Assembly: GCA_018806915.1 (NCBI GenBank)
Contig: JAGKQI010000096.1
Span: forward strand, 186,001-250,000
DNA: 64,000 nt
Direction: 5' to 3'
Source: Phytophthora colocasiae
Taxonomy: Eukaryota; Oomycota; Peronosporomycetes; Peronosporales; Peronosporaceae
Under the pieces are notes generated by a model that did not search any database, had not been told where the DNA came from, and worked only from the letters and a program-made list of their open reading frames with translations. Positions 10,350 through 20,372 of this stretch are shown in pieces. Positions within the stretch are counted from its first letter, which is position 1; every line of letters begins with the position of its first letter. The position numbers and the translations under genes were made by a program.

Positions 10350-11008
10350 CCTACTGTCAGCCGGTTGGAGGTCGAATGCTTCTATCCCCTTGCGCGTCTC
10401 TGTGTGTGGCGAAACCCCAGCGGCCTTGTCACTCGCGTCTTTTTTGGGCTATGGGCGAATGCACGCAGGAATCGCGTGTAGAGGATCAGATCTGATGGTG
10501 CCGTCCGAGCCAAAAACAATAGGCGGTGGTTATGTACGCAGCCACTAGCCACGGTATTTTTGTCCTGCGCTCGCCAGCTTCCAGCCCAGCTTTCCGCCTC
10601 CGTTTCCACCTCCACACTCGCAGTGATAGGAATAGCAATGGCACAAATAGACGGCAGGAGAGAGATAACCAACATGGAGCCGAAAAGCCGCCTCGTAATT
10701 ATAGAAAGAAGCGAGAGAAGGCCGGCCGAGCTGCACATGGAGCTGTGACGTCTGGATCTTCCATTATTATTCGACTCAGTAGAGCTATAGTGGAGGCTAT
10801 ATTTCTCCGGTACCAGTCGTTCGCGTAAGGACTTTAGAGGTGTCGCGAAGATTTGACTGACGTCCGACGGACTCAAAGTGCGGCACAGATTCCGTGCGGA
10901 AGAAGACACTGTTTTAACTGTAGCAAGACACATGTATCATTACTGTTAGTTCATGTTAGGAGTGCAGTAGCTGAACATTTGTAGCATCGTAGTCAAGTAT
11001 TATTTAGT
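10350..11008. other. 5' flank of the PKA gene; no supported gene
   Basis: A 183-codon - strand open frame lies here, but it has no recognisable domain and overlaps what should be promoter and leader of the kinase. The CGAG at 11009-11012 is the target duplication of the adjoining retroelement. Confidence 0.4.
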
Positions 11009-11012
11009 CGAG

Positions 11013-11508
11013 TGTCCCGTATCCGGGATTGAGAGGGTGATTCCAGCGTCGTTGGACCTCGGTCGTGTGCCGGAAGGACCCAAGCGGCCTCGGCGTCTGG
11101 GTGACTCCGTCCGGGTACCGTTCCAATGGTACACTACCTTTGGTGGGACGCCTTCCTGCGATGATGGCGCTAGGCGGTGACGTGGAGGTCCAAGGTGAGA
11201 GGTAGCAGAAGATGGATGAGGCTTAGTCCCTGGTGGAGCGGGAACTGCAAGGACGGATGGCATGCCGCGGAGGCTCGGTGAGTGAGAGAGGCGGGGTGTC
11301 GTCTCTAGGAGCGTGGTACGATACTTCGCTCTTCATTTCATTTAGTTTTAGTTACGAATTTCCCTAGTCAAGTGAACAAGAACAAGAATCAACGTATATT
11401 GCATTTATTCAAGGACTTACTCTTCTCTACTCTACTTCTAGACCCCACTCAGGACCGTACTCATCTAACAGCCACAGGTACCGACCCCGACAAGGGAGGT
11501 GCGTGACA
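11013..11508 (+). repeat. 5' LTR of the outer retrotransposon
   Basis: A 496-bp repeat, TG...CA, almost identical to 24506-25001. It holds promoter and polyadenylation signals by analogy with other LTRs; none were individually identified. Confidence 0.92.
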
Positions 11509-11559
11509 TTTGGTGGAGAAGCAGGGTACCTGTTTGCTGGAGAAGGTCTAAGGTGGGCA

Positions 11560-12091
11560 AAGAGAGTTCGGAAGTGCACCAAGAAGAGAGAAAACACTTG
11601 GACGCGGAACGGTTCCGCCGGGTTGCGAACGAACAAGCCCTAGAAGAGACTCGTCTCGAGGAGCGGTAGCTGAGACTGCTAAAGACCAAGTGCTGTGCGC
11701 TACATCCTAGAGTACATTCCCTGGGTGGGATCTAGGAACTACAAGGAAGACAAGAAGATCCTGGAAGACTACATCGCTGAAGTGAAGATGGAATCTCTCG
11801 GACAAGGAGAGGCCCAAAGCATGGGTCAAGCGTTCCCCGCAGGGGCTGGGAACGGAAGTGAAGAACGCTCCTGGGGAGCCAACACGCCACTATCGCAGAG
11901 AAGCGTTCGAGGAGGACTGGACGGTTCCCCAGACGTGACAACGGCTGCAGGTCTCAGCGCCGTGAGGTCTAACGTGTTGCAGTGGGCCGCTGGAGCCGGG
12001 GGCGACCAAGTGGGAGTGACACGGAGGCGTCCAAGTGGTGGTGCAAGTACGGCCTCCTCAAGAACGGGAACGCCGCGAGCTGAGGACGCTT
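11560..12091 (+). pseudogene. Outer gag, N-terminal part, cut by the nested element
   Basis: A helical, charged stretch (EVHQEERKHLDAERFRRVANE, about 11570-11666) is followed after a frame change by VRYILEYIPWVG and an acidic/Gly-rich segment reaching 12090. The frame is cut there by the inner LTR. Across the inner element it continues in the same phase at 20373, counting one copy of CGCTT. Gag matrix/capsid N-termini are poorly conserved, so assignment rests on continuity with the capsid and zinc-knuckle part downstream. Confidence 0.6.
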
Positions 12092-12551
12092 TGTAATGGG
12101 TCTACCTAGACCTATTAGGTGGCGTACACGTGCGCTTACGTGTATGAGGAAGCGTGCAATTAGAATAGACTTAATTTAGGTATACTTATTTAAATAAGTA
12201 TAATTAAATCAAATATAACTAAATTAAACTGCAAAATACCGTAAAATGAGAACTGTTATTGAATTTGGCATAAGCCAATTATGGACCTCCTAAAACTGTT
12301 TGTTATCTATTTCTAAAGGGTCTGCCAACGTGTGGTTGGCAGAAACTCTGCTCAGTGATTGGTAGAAATCCGTTACTTTCTACCAATAATATGCACAAAT
12401 GCACACGAACCACCCAATAATGTGGTTCGCCCATGTATCCTTTGGTGTGTACAGCACACCAAGGTCTGAGGCCCATTTCCAACCTCTAACAGTTATCCTA
12501 ACTGTTAGAGTTACAAGTGGTACAATAACTTGTACGTGTAACCCCGTTACA
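12092..12551 (-). repeat. 3' LTR of the inner Gypsy element
   Basis: A 460-bp repeat composed almost wholly of small hairpins, for example the 22-bp palindrome at 12181-12202 (arms TATACTTATTT) and the CTAACAGTT/AACTGTTAG stem near 12485. Confidence 0.92.
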
Positions 12552-12652
12552 CCATCCCCCCGTTAAGATTCGACGTATCGGTCTCGATACGTCAATCAAC
12601 AGAACTTGACAAGACCGTCAAGTTCCCAAGAGAAATCCGAGTTCATTTCGCA

Positions 12653-14189
12653 ATGGACTCGCCAACGCCCACGCCTCCGTCCGCTACTGCGGACGCGCAA
12701 GCCTCACCTGCTGCCTCTGCAGCAGGAACAACGACCTCAGCAGTGCTCACTAGCACTGCTGCTTCCAGCGGTCCGACAGAGAAGATCTCTGTCACCAAGT
12801 ACCATGCTCTCCATAAGGAGAAGCACGAGAAGAAGAAGAAGTCTTCTTCTCTAGCAGAGATTAAGAATCCTGCTGTCCCTCTCAAAGAACTCTTTGGAGA
12901 GGACTACGAAGACATCCTCGACTACGACGAGGATGTTGAGGAGGGGGAGGTTGATGTCAAGGCTCCCGCTCCCGTGTCTTCGTCCGAAGACACGTCAGAC
13001 CCACCCGTGGGATCTCGACGACCTCGTGATGAGGCCTCGGACGCTTCAAGCTCGAAGCGTCCGCGCAGTGATGATGAAGCGTCCCCCATGTCGAGGGCGC
13101 TCACTGCACCGCGCACTGATCCGCCAGTGCGCACGCCATGGATGCCTACTGAGGCGGAGATCCATGACCGGTTCGGTGCTAGTTCACCACCGAACCCGAT
13201 ACTGTTGTACTCATGCAACAGTATCAACGACGACGACGTCGCCGCTAAGGTTGTCTTTGAGTCCGAGACTCAAAGACGCGACTACTATATCGGGCTCTTC
13301 CACGAGCTCCGATACTATGCAGCGAAGAAGACTTCGCGCAAGAGCAAAGTGCCAGAGTGGCAGGCACTTTGTCAGTCGTGGAACGCCTTTGTTGAAAACT
13401 TCAACAAAGGCCCGAAGGCATATCGCGAGCGCGTTGCTGCGGCTCGCGATCGCTACTACACTTACACTACGTGGTAAGTGTGAACGCCTCCATGATCAGT
13501 CCATGGAAGCGGGGATCCCATGTGCCGTTCCCTTTGGCACACCCTGTCCGTGTTGCCCACCCTTGGCAACACGCCTTACCGAAAGTGATCTCCTGGGGTA
13601 CACGGTCGTCCGTGTACCCGATCACATCAAGGAGCTCCGTGGTCGTATTGTGCCACGCGAAGCTCCGAGTGCTGTGGCTGACCGCAGCACTCCTCGTGCA
13701 GGGTTTAACCCTGCAAGTTATGGTGGGCTTCGTACGCCCTCACCATTTCCGGAACGTCCTCCATCAGGACGTTCCGCGGCTCCCATGTATCTCGATGGGG
13801 AGGAAATCCTCTCCAACGAATACGAAAACGAACCCCTTGAGAGTTCGTTCTCTTATGAGCCACAATCCGCTCAACAATCCAGCGGATCGCTCCACGCGCG
13901 TCGCGCAACGGCGGCGGAGGGGGTGGAAACACTCCCTCCGCAGGGTCAACGCTATGACCATGACGATCGTGCCGAGTTGCTGCGCTGGAGCAGACACAGA
14001 GCGCTGAGATAGCTGCTCTGAAGCAGGAGGTTCGTGTCCTCCGTGCTGAGGTCTGCGAGGCAGCTCAGACTGCCTCGAACCTCTCGTCCGGTCTTGGGAC
14101 GAGAGTGAACCGATTGATCGACCGTGTCGACGGTCTCGAGAAGGCCTTCCAGGCCTCTCGCACTCCTCAGTCGGACTACCAACCCTAGG
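12653..14189 (+). pseudogene. Antisense reading frame of the inner Gypsy element
   Basis: A + strand frame opposite to gag-pol. It starts at the ATG at 12653 and runs 274 codons (Pro/Ala/Ser-rich, then a Lys-rich and acidic part, an NLS-like SKRPRS, then an aromatic/basic helical part LFHELRYYAAKKTSRKSK). After an apparent frameshift near 13478 it continues with CCPPLATRLTESDLLGYTV, RGRIVPREAPSAVADRST and NPASYGGLRTPSPFP. After another near 13975 it ends as a coiled coil (AALEQTQSAEIAALKQEV) with a stop near 14189. Composition and continuity look protein-like. I do not recognise a family. Antisense ORFs are known in some plant Gypsy elements; function is unknown. Confidence 0.55.
13705..13932 (-). 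pseudogene. Chromodomain at the pol C-terminus
   Basis: RWIVERIVAHKRTNSQGVRF, then RIRWRGFPPHRDTWEPRNVL, then a Y-x-x-H helix match a chromodomain, which in chromoviruses directs integration to marked chromatin. It lies one frameshift away from the integrase frame. The same DNA is open on the + strand as part of the antisense frame. Confidence 0.75.
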
Positions 14190-16142
14190 TAGTCCGTGCT
14201 GCACGTACGGCTTCAACCGCCCGACGTAGAAGGTCGGGCGGAGCCTCATGCTGGACGGTATGTCCAGCCGGTACGCGTTGCCGTGCCGTTCAAGTACTTT
14301 GAACGGCCCAATGAATCTTGGAGCAAGCTTGCTTGCTCCAAAGTCAGACACTGCATGTCTAGGTAGGTTTTGTGTAGCTAACAAAACTAATGAACCCTTT
14401 TCGAATTCATTTGTGTTGCCTCTACCAACAGTATCAGCGTTCAGCTTCTGTCGATCGACAGAAGCTGCGATAGCATCCTGGACAAACCGTATGACGGCTT
14501 GTCTTCGCTGGACAAAGTCTAGCGCACCCGAGCTGAATCCTTTCAGCTTGTCGCCCTTGTCAGCAGCAGGCCCCGCCTGCTCGCTATCATCTCTCATGTC
14601 TGTGCCCGGCACAGACATCGCGCGCTCGTTCCTGCTCGAACGAGACGTCGCACGCGTCACCGCAGCTGATAGTGTGCTGCTATCAGTTGCATTCTGCGGT
14701 TGTTCGGACGCAACCGTAGATCCTCCCCCACTTAAGGAGGAAGCTACCCCGCCGAGCATGCTCGGCAATCGTGGATGCCTCATGGCGTTCACGTAGAACG
14801 GTGTATGCCCTGTCGAGGCATGCACCGAGTTGTTGATGGCAAACTCTGCCATCGGCAAGCACTCGCTCCAATGCGGGAACGAGTGAGCGTAGCTCTTCAA
14901 CGTGTCACCCAATACACGGTTGACACGTTCGGTCTGTCCGTCCGTCTGCGGATGATCCGCAGTCGACATTGATAACTGTGAACCAAGAAGTGTAAACACT
15001 TCTTGCCAGAACCGCGCTGTGAAGCGTGGATCACGGTCCGACACAATGTCGAGCGGCATGCCATGGTGTTTGAACACCATGTCAACAAACAGTCGCGCAG
15101 TCTGCGCGGCTGTAACAGTAGCCGGGACGGCAAGATGAACCATCTTGCTGAATCGGTCCACAAAGACCACGATGCCCGTCCTCCGCTTGCTGTCAGGCGG
15201 AAGACCGAAGACAAAGTCCATGGACATGGACTGCCAACACTCCGACGGAGTCGGTAGTGATTGAAGAGGAGCCTGCGAGAACTGCGCAGGCTTCACGCGT
15301 TGACAAACCTCGCAAGCACGTACGTACTTGCGCACCCACTTGTACTGGTGGTGCCAGTAGAAGTCACGCGTGAGAAGAGTGTATGTCTTCTCACGACCCG
15401 GATGCCCTGCCGTGGGGGCATCGTGATACTCGAACATGATCCTCAACCGGAGGTCATGATCATTCGGAACGACAATGCGATCCGCATTGTCGTCTACTGC
15501 ACTGTACAACAGTAGGCCTTCGTGTACACGATAGCGGTGTACACGAGCTCGAAGATGAGGGGTTAGCTTCCGACGTGCCACGTCGGAAGGTGCTGCGAGG
15601 AACTCCAGCAGCCCCTTCGCGTCTGCATCCCTTGCATACGCGTTCTTCACGTCGTCAATCAACGTTGACGACGGCACACTTGTCCTCACGACGCCAACAG
15701 CGTTGGCGTCGACCGTCTCCGCATAGTCAGGTCGACGCGATAACGCGTCGGCCACTACATTGAGTCTTCCGGGTTTGTACTCCACCCGGAAGTTGTACTC
15801 CGCGAAGAAGGACAACCATCTCGCCATACGTTGCGAGATGTGCGGCGACAACATCGCCGTACGCAATGATGCGTGGTCTGTATAGACCACGAACGGTCTA
15901 CTCCCAAGTAGATACACTCGGAACTTTGCGAGTGCATACTTCATGGCAAGGAGCTCCTTGTCATGTACGGGATAGTTACGCTCAGCTGGCTTCAGCTGAC
16001 GCGATTGATAGTAGACTACACGATCACGCCCTTCGTGATCGTGTTGCATCAATGCACATCCGATTGCAAAGTCGGATGCATCGCACACTACGTGGAATGG
16101 ACGATCTTGGTCCGCCACGGCCAAGATCGGCGCTTCAGTCAA
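13764..16142 (-). pseudogene. Inner element RNase H and integrase
   Basis: RNase H: FHVVCDASDFAIGCAL, YQSRQLKPAERNYPVHDKELLA, VVYTDHASL. Integrase: the zinc-binding H-H-C-C region (EYHDAPTAGHPG...CEVCQR) and the D-D-E core (SMDFVFGLPP, VSDRDPRFT, and NRVLGDTLKSY following the DGQTERVN block). An RT-family GPF/Y-like segment (LAPRFIGPFKVLERHG) and a Ser-rich spacer come next. The chromodomain continues in another frame at 13705-13932. Probably decayed from one pol polyprotein. Confidence 0.88.
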
Positions 16143-16244
16143 GCCCTGCTTGACTGCACCGAATGCATCCTCGCACTCGGTCGTCCAAATCCACTCAGCT
16201 TCTTTCTTGGAAGCTGTGACAACCGGCCAATCTTGCCCGCCTAG

Positions 16245-17078
16245 TTATCCACGTACTTGCACAAGTACGTGGTGCCCAAGGAACTGCCTCAGTTCCTTTA
16301 CATTGGATGGCGTGGGCCATTCATTGATCACTCTGACCTTCTCTGGGTCAGGGCGCACGCCGTCTTTCCCCACGAGACACCCCAGCACGGGTATCTCGCT
16401 CGCCCCGAAGATACACTTCTTCAGGTTCGCATAGAGCTTATGTTTCCTCATAAGCTCTAGCAGCTTCCGGAGATGCACCTTGTGCATCTCAATGTCCGTC
16501 TTCCCGTTCACAGCCCGGCTGTGGACGAACACGTCGTCGAAGTAGCTCGGTGCGAAGTCGCGCACCGAGCGCAATAGATGTGTCACGCATCTATTGAACG
16601 TCGCAGGGGCGTTCTTAAGCCCCTGTGGCATGACGAGCCACTCCCAAAGCATACCGCTTGGAGTGCTTACCGCAGTGAGAGGGATGTCCCTCTCACGCAT
16701 GAGGATCTGATAGAATCCATCACGCAGATCTAGAGCACTGAAGATAGTGCTCAAGGCCATCGAATCGATGATAACATCTTTTCGCGGTATCGGCGTCTGC
16801 GCCGGTATCGTCGCATCGTTCAACTTGTTGTACGCATGAACGATGCGCCAGCCGCCCTGTGGTTTCTTCACACAGAACGTTGGAGCACTGTGCGGGGACT
16901 TTGACTCCTGCACTTGACCTGCAAGACGACGACTTTCAAAGAAGTCGTCGATCGCTTGCACTTGTTCACGCGGCAGTGGCCACTGCCGTGTAACACAGTA
17001 CTTCGTGCCCGGCACGAGATCAATCTCGTACGCCCTTATCCTTCGGAAGCTCCGAAGGAATCTCGTCCGGGAGTGCAT
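16245..17078 (-). pseudogene. Inner element reverse transcriptase core
   Basis: The RT core includes FCVKKPQGGWRIVHAYNKLN, ALDLRDGFYQI, the MPQGLKNAPATFNR motif and the catalytic YFDDV (the YxDD box). The connection motif (LKKCIFGASEIPVLG) follows. The frame ends in LRQFLG and a stop near 16245. The RNase H part continues in a different frame, so pol is broken. Confidence 0.88.
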
Positions 17079-18273
17079 CCTTGTACTCCCGCAGAACTTC
17101 GTAGTAGGGACTCGACCTCAACGAGTCCCAACTCTGCTCTTCGAAGCGCTGCTTCTTAGTCTTCGCACTGAGGGAGTCATCACCCTCAGTGATCCCATCG
17201 ACGACGAGCTGCTTCAGCTCTTCGGCTTCGCGATCCACTCTCTCGATATCCGAGAGAATGCAAATTTGTTCGATGCGTCCATCGTACAAGTCCCGCGCGA
17301 AGCGCTTCCAACTCATCGTTAGTGCGGTCAACGCCGACGCACACGTCGGCGGATTCTCCAACCGCATCCTCTGGTACTGTAACCCAGTACCAGTACGTGT
17401 CAAGACGTTCAACGTCTCGACACTCGGTGTCTGCACTGCAGATACACCCGTCTCAGTCCCGGACTGAGACTCGCGCAGCTCCCTGAGCTTGCGCCGCGAA
17501 GATCTACCATGGAGCCCGGCTCCAGGTGCTCCACGTCCAAGGCATCGCACCTTGGACGGGACGTTATCGCAATCGTCAGCGGATTCCTTCCGCTGACTCG
17601 CACTATCAAGCCCTGCTTGAGTGCCGCTCATCGCGTGCAGCGCTGCTGCACGTGAGCACGCAGGTTGTTCGGGTGCTGGGCGTTTGCAACCGCCAGCACC
17701 TCCTGCCGCGCAGTCGGTTCCCTGAACCGCTGCGCCTCCATCCGCTCCCGGAGCGGATGAAGCAACCGCATCGTCGACTCCCGGAGTCGACGTGCTCTCG
17801 CTAGCATCCTGCGCTAGCGAGTGTTCGCTTGTACACATATCATCCGTTCCCAGAGCGGATGTACGATCGCTAGTTCCCGGAACTAGCAGCGACTGTTCGC
17901 CTATACACGTCTCATCAGCTCCCGGAGCTGATGACCGATCGCTAGTTCCCGGAACTAGCAGCGAAGCGCCAGTGGCGTCAGCTCCCAGAGCTGACGCACG
18001 CCATTCGGTTCCCCGAATATTATTTGCTTCGTCAACTCCCAGAGTTGACGCGACGTCGTCGGCGCGACCCTTGGAGGCTTGAACTACCTCCAAGGATACC
18101 GGTAATACCGGTATTTTACCTTCTCTCAGGTGAATCGCATTCACCTGACCATCACTCATGTGACAAACATCATTCAGATGTTTACGCGTCAGGTGATTCA
18201 CATTCACCTGACCATCACTCATGTGACCGCGACCCTTCGGCTCAGATTTCTGAGTCGACACACATTTTCTCAC
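17020..18273 (-). pseudogene. Inner element linker and start of reverse transcriptase
   Basis: A Pro-Gly/Ser-rich linker carries repeated units such as LVPGTSD and SAPGAD (17730-18060). A Leu/Glu-rich helical stretch follows, then the N-terminal RT signature YYEVLREYKDALPDEIPSELP. The frame stops at 17020 and RT continues in another frame, so one frameshift is present. The linker DNA is a run of near-perfect palindromes centred on CCCGG. Confidence 0.75.
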
Positions 18274-18434
18274 AACGACTCCCGGAGTCGTTGATGGTCG
18301 CCGGCGGCGATCGGAGGCAGCGGCGGACGCTGCTGCCTCAACTGGGGAATCACATGCACCGCCCGGTGCATGTGCAGCACTGACAGGGCCATCGCTCTCT
18401 GTCGCGCATGTGTTGTTGAAGCGTACGAGCGTAC

Positions 18435-18914
18435 TCAGTTGATCACTGGGTCATGCCATCCAAGCCACGGCATGCCTAATATCAAGTCGAACTTATCGTC
18501 TAGATCTAAAACGATAAGGTCTTCTACAAACGTCCTTCGTTTGTAAGTGAAGCGCACATGGACCACGCGCTTCTCAGTCCTCACGGTGGCACCTGTTGCC
18601 AACCGCACCTCCAACACGCTGCGAGGCGTGTCGGCCTCTTCGAAGTCAAACCTTCGAAGACTTCCCTGTCGAACAAAGTTGTTCGACGCGCCCGAGTCCA
18701 CTAGGGCACGAAGAGAGTTCACTCTCTTCGACATCACGTTCAGGATGACAAGGTTTGGCTTGTCATCTTGCAGCTTACAGCGAGAAACCTTCTCGCTGGG
18801 GGCAGCAGACCTCAACGTCGCGATTCCAAGCTCGATACACGAGACTGCATTGCCAGTAGGATGCCCCGCGCCTACTGGTCCTTGGCGGTTTTTGAACGCT
18901 CGCCCGCTGTGCAC
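18435..18914 (-). CDS. Inner element aspartic protease region
   Basis: The frame includes ALVDSGASNNFV, the D-S/T-G-A active site of retroviral-type proteases, and DLILGMPWL, the conserved flap-distal motif. It overlaps the 3' end of gag by about 40 bp in another frame. A stop at 18435 separates it from the linker frame downstream. In related elements protease and pol form one polyprotein, so this stop may be a lesion. Confidence 0.8.
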   Translation of the reverse strand: MHSGRAFKNRQGPVGAGHPTGNAVSCIELGIATLRSAAPSEKVSRCKLQDDKPNLVILNVMSKRVNSLRALVDSGASNNFVRQGSLRRFDFEEADTPRSVLEVRLATGATVRTEKRVVHVRFTYKRRTFVEDLIVLDLDDKFDLILGMPWLGWHDPVIN

Positions 18915-19858
18915 TTGTGTGCATAGTGACCGATGTTACTACACTTGTAACATCGAACCTTGCCGTATCTACGCTGCTGTTGACCAGCAGTCGTAGCACT
19001 CGAGAGGTCCATAGGTTCCGGACCTCCCGTCTTCACAACAGGACGCGCCGGCTTCGGCGCGTTCGCATGGAGTTTAGCTTGACGTCGGCTAAACTCCTCT
19101 TGCATCGCAAGGCTGATCGCCTCTTCGAGAGTATTCGGATACTCTCGGAAGAGATATGTTTTGACGGGACCATCTCTTAGTCCCTTCATGAACGTGACGA
19201 CCTTGGTCGCCTCGTCGATCGGGTTGGCCACTATGTTCGATACCAAGTATCGAGCACGCTGGGCAAAGGTGTGAACATCATCCTTGCCCTGTTGCAGATC
19301 GAGAAACTCCGCTCTCGATCTGAACTCGTTCTTCGGGGGCTTAAACGCAAGCTTGAGCTCCTCTTTGAATACCTCGTACGTGCCGAAGCACGTAGGATCC
19401 GAGAGTCGGCGCCCATAGGCCCAACTCCTCGCACGTCCGCCAAGACATGACATGGCGAACGCGACCTTCGACATCGGATCGACGATACGTCGAGCCGCAA
19501 CGGCTGTGTCAAGTTCGACAAGCCAACGAAGGAGGGTCTCGTCCTCCTTCCCCGTGTAGGTACTCACGTGGAGTTTCAACGACTCCACGCGTGGCTTAGG
19601 GGAAGCCACCGAGGCAGCAACATCTCGTTGCTCCTTAACAATGTACCCCAGAGCAACACCCTGTTGCGCGGGCGGCGATAGCGTACGAAGCATCGTAGCT
19701 ACCGCTGCCTCTCCAATGACTTGTGAAAGTCTTTGGAGAGCTTCCCACTCTGGATCAGACAGGTGGGCGCAGTCCGTGCGCGTCACGGACATTTGAGGGG
19801 TCCCAGCGGATCCCTCATCCATTGGGGAGTTCTCTACCCCGCGTTCGTATGACTCCAT
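18872..19858 (-). CDS. Inner element gag polyprotein
   Basis: A 328-codon frame from an ATG 50 bp inside the 5' LTR. The Ty3/Gypsy capsid core is visible (LRWLVELDTAV, KVAFAMSCLGGRARSWA, FKEELKLAFKPP, EFLDLQQG, FMKGLRDGPVKTYLF), with a C-terminal CCHC knuckle CYKCSNIGHYAHKC near residue 305. It appears intact. Overlap with the next frame (18435-18914) suggests a -1/+1 shift or a decayed junction to the protease. Confidence 0.88.
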   Translation of the reverse strand: MESYERGVENSPMDEGSAGTPQMSVTRTDCAHLSDPEWEALQRLSQVIGEAAVATMLRTLSPPAQQGVALGYIVKEQRDVAASVASPKPRVESLKLHVSTYTGKEDETLLRWLVELDTAVAARRIVDPMSKVAFAMSCLGGRARSWAYGRRLSDPTCFGTYEVFKEELKLAFKPPKNEFRSRAEFLDLQQGKDDVHTFAQRARYLVSNIVANPIDEATKVVTFMKGLRDGPVKTYLFREYPNTLEEAISLAMQEEFSRRQAKLHANAPKPARPVVKTGGPEPMDLSSATTAGQQQRRYGKVRCYKCSNIGHYAHKCTAGERSKTAKDQ

Positions 19859-19907
19859 ACGAACGAACAGCAGTCGGTCGTGGGACGGACTACAAAGTGC
19901 TACCAGG

Positions 19908-20367
19908 TGTAATGGGTCTACCTAGACCTATTAGGTGGCGTACACGTGCGCTTACGTGAATGAGGAAGCGTGCAATTAGAATAGACTTAATTTAAGTATA
20001 CTTATTTAAATAAGTATAATTAAATCAAATATAACTAAATTAAACTGCAAAATACCGTAAAATGAGAACTGTTATTGAATTTGGCATAAGCCAATTATGG
20101 ACCTCCTAAAACTGTTTGTTATCTATTTCTAAAGGGTCTGCCAACGTGTGGTTGGCAGAAACTCTGCTCAGTGATTGGTAGAAATCCGTTACTTTCTACC
20201 AATAATATGCACAAATGCACACGAACCACCCAATAATGTGGTTCGCCCATGTATCCTTTGGTGTGTACAGCACACCAAGGTCTGAGGCCCATTTCCAACC
20301 TCTAACAGTTATCCTAACTGTTAGAGTTACAAGAGGTATAACCACTTGTACGTGTAACCCCGTTACA
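19908..20367 (-). repeat. 5' LTR of the inner Gypsy element
   Basis: A 460-bp repeat matching 12092-12551 with six differences. It lies within the outer gag frame, which resumes at 20373. Confidence 0.92.
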
Positions 20368-20372
20368 CGCTT

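Larger units (their letters stand above)
12092..20367 (-). mobile_element. Inner Gypsy chromovirus-type LTR retrotransposon
   Basis: LTRs of 460 bp at 12092-12551 and 19908-20367 begin TGTAATGGG and end CGTTACA. A 5-bp duplication CGCTT (12087-12091, 20368-20372) flanks the element. Coding is on the - strand. A primer-binding site TGGTAGCACTTTGTAG lies just inside the right-hand (5') LTR, and a polypurine run GGGGGGA lies just inside the left-hand LTR. Order from the 5' side: gag, aspartic protease, linker, RT, RNase H, integrase, chromodomain, as in Ty3/Gypsy elements. Frameshifts break pol. LTRs differ at six sites, four of them clustered in one hairpin. A long antisense frame occupies 12653-14189. 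The whole element is saturated with short inverted repeats. Confidence 0.9.

Noticed and set aside
10382..10933. A 183-codon - strand open frame upstream of the PKA gene
   Set aside because: Low-complexity, no domain, and located where the promoter and leader should be. Probably chance.
13471..14012. Intron at GTAAGT (13476) joining the antisense frame
   Set aside because: The donor is good, but the following frame aligns naturally with a simple frameshift. I could not find a convincing acceptor, so I treated it as decay.
12092..20367. CRISPR-like or satellite array because of repeated palindromes
   Set aside because: The palindromes all differ in sequence, with no constant repeat or spacer pattern, and lie within recognisable gag-pol coding sequence.
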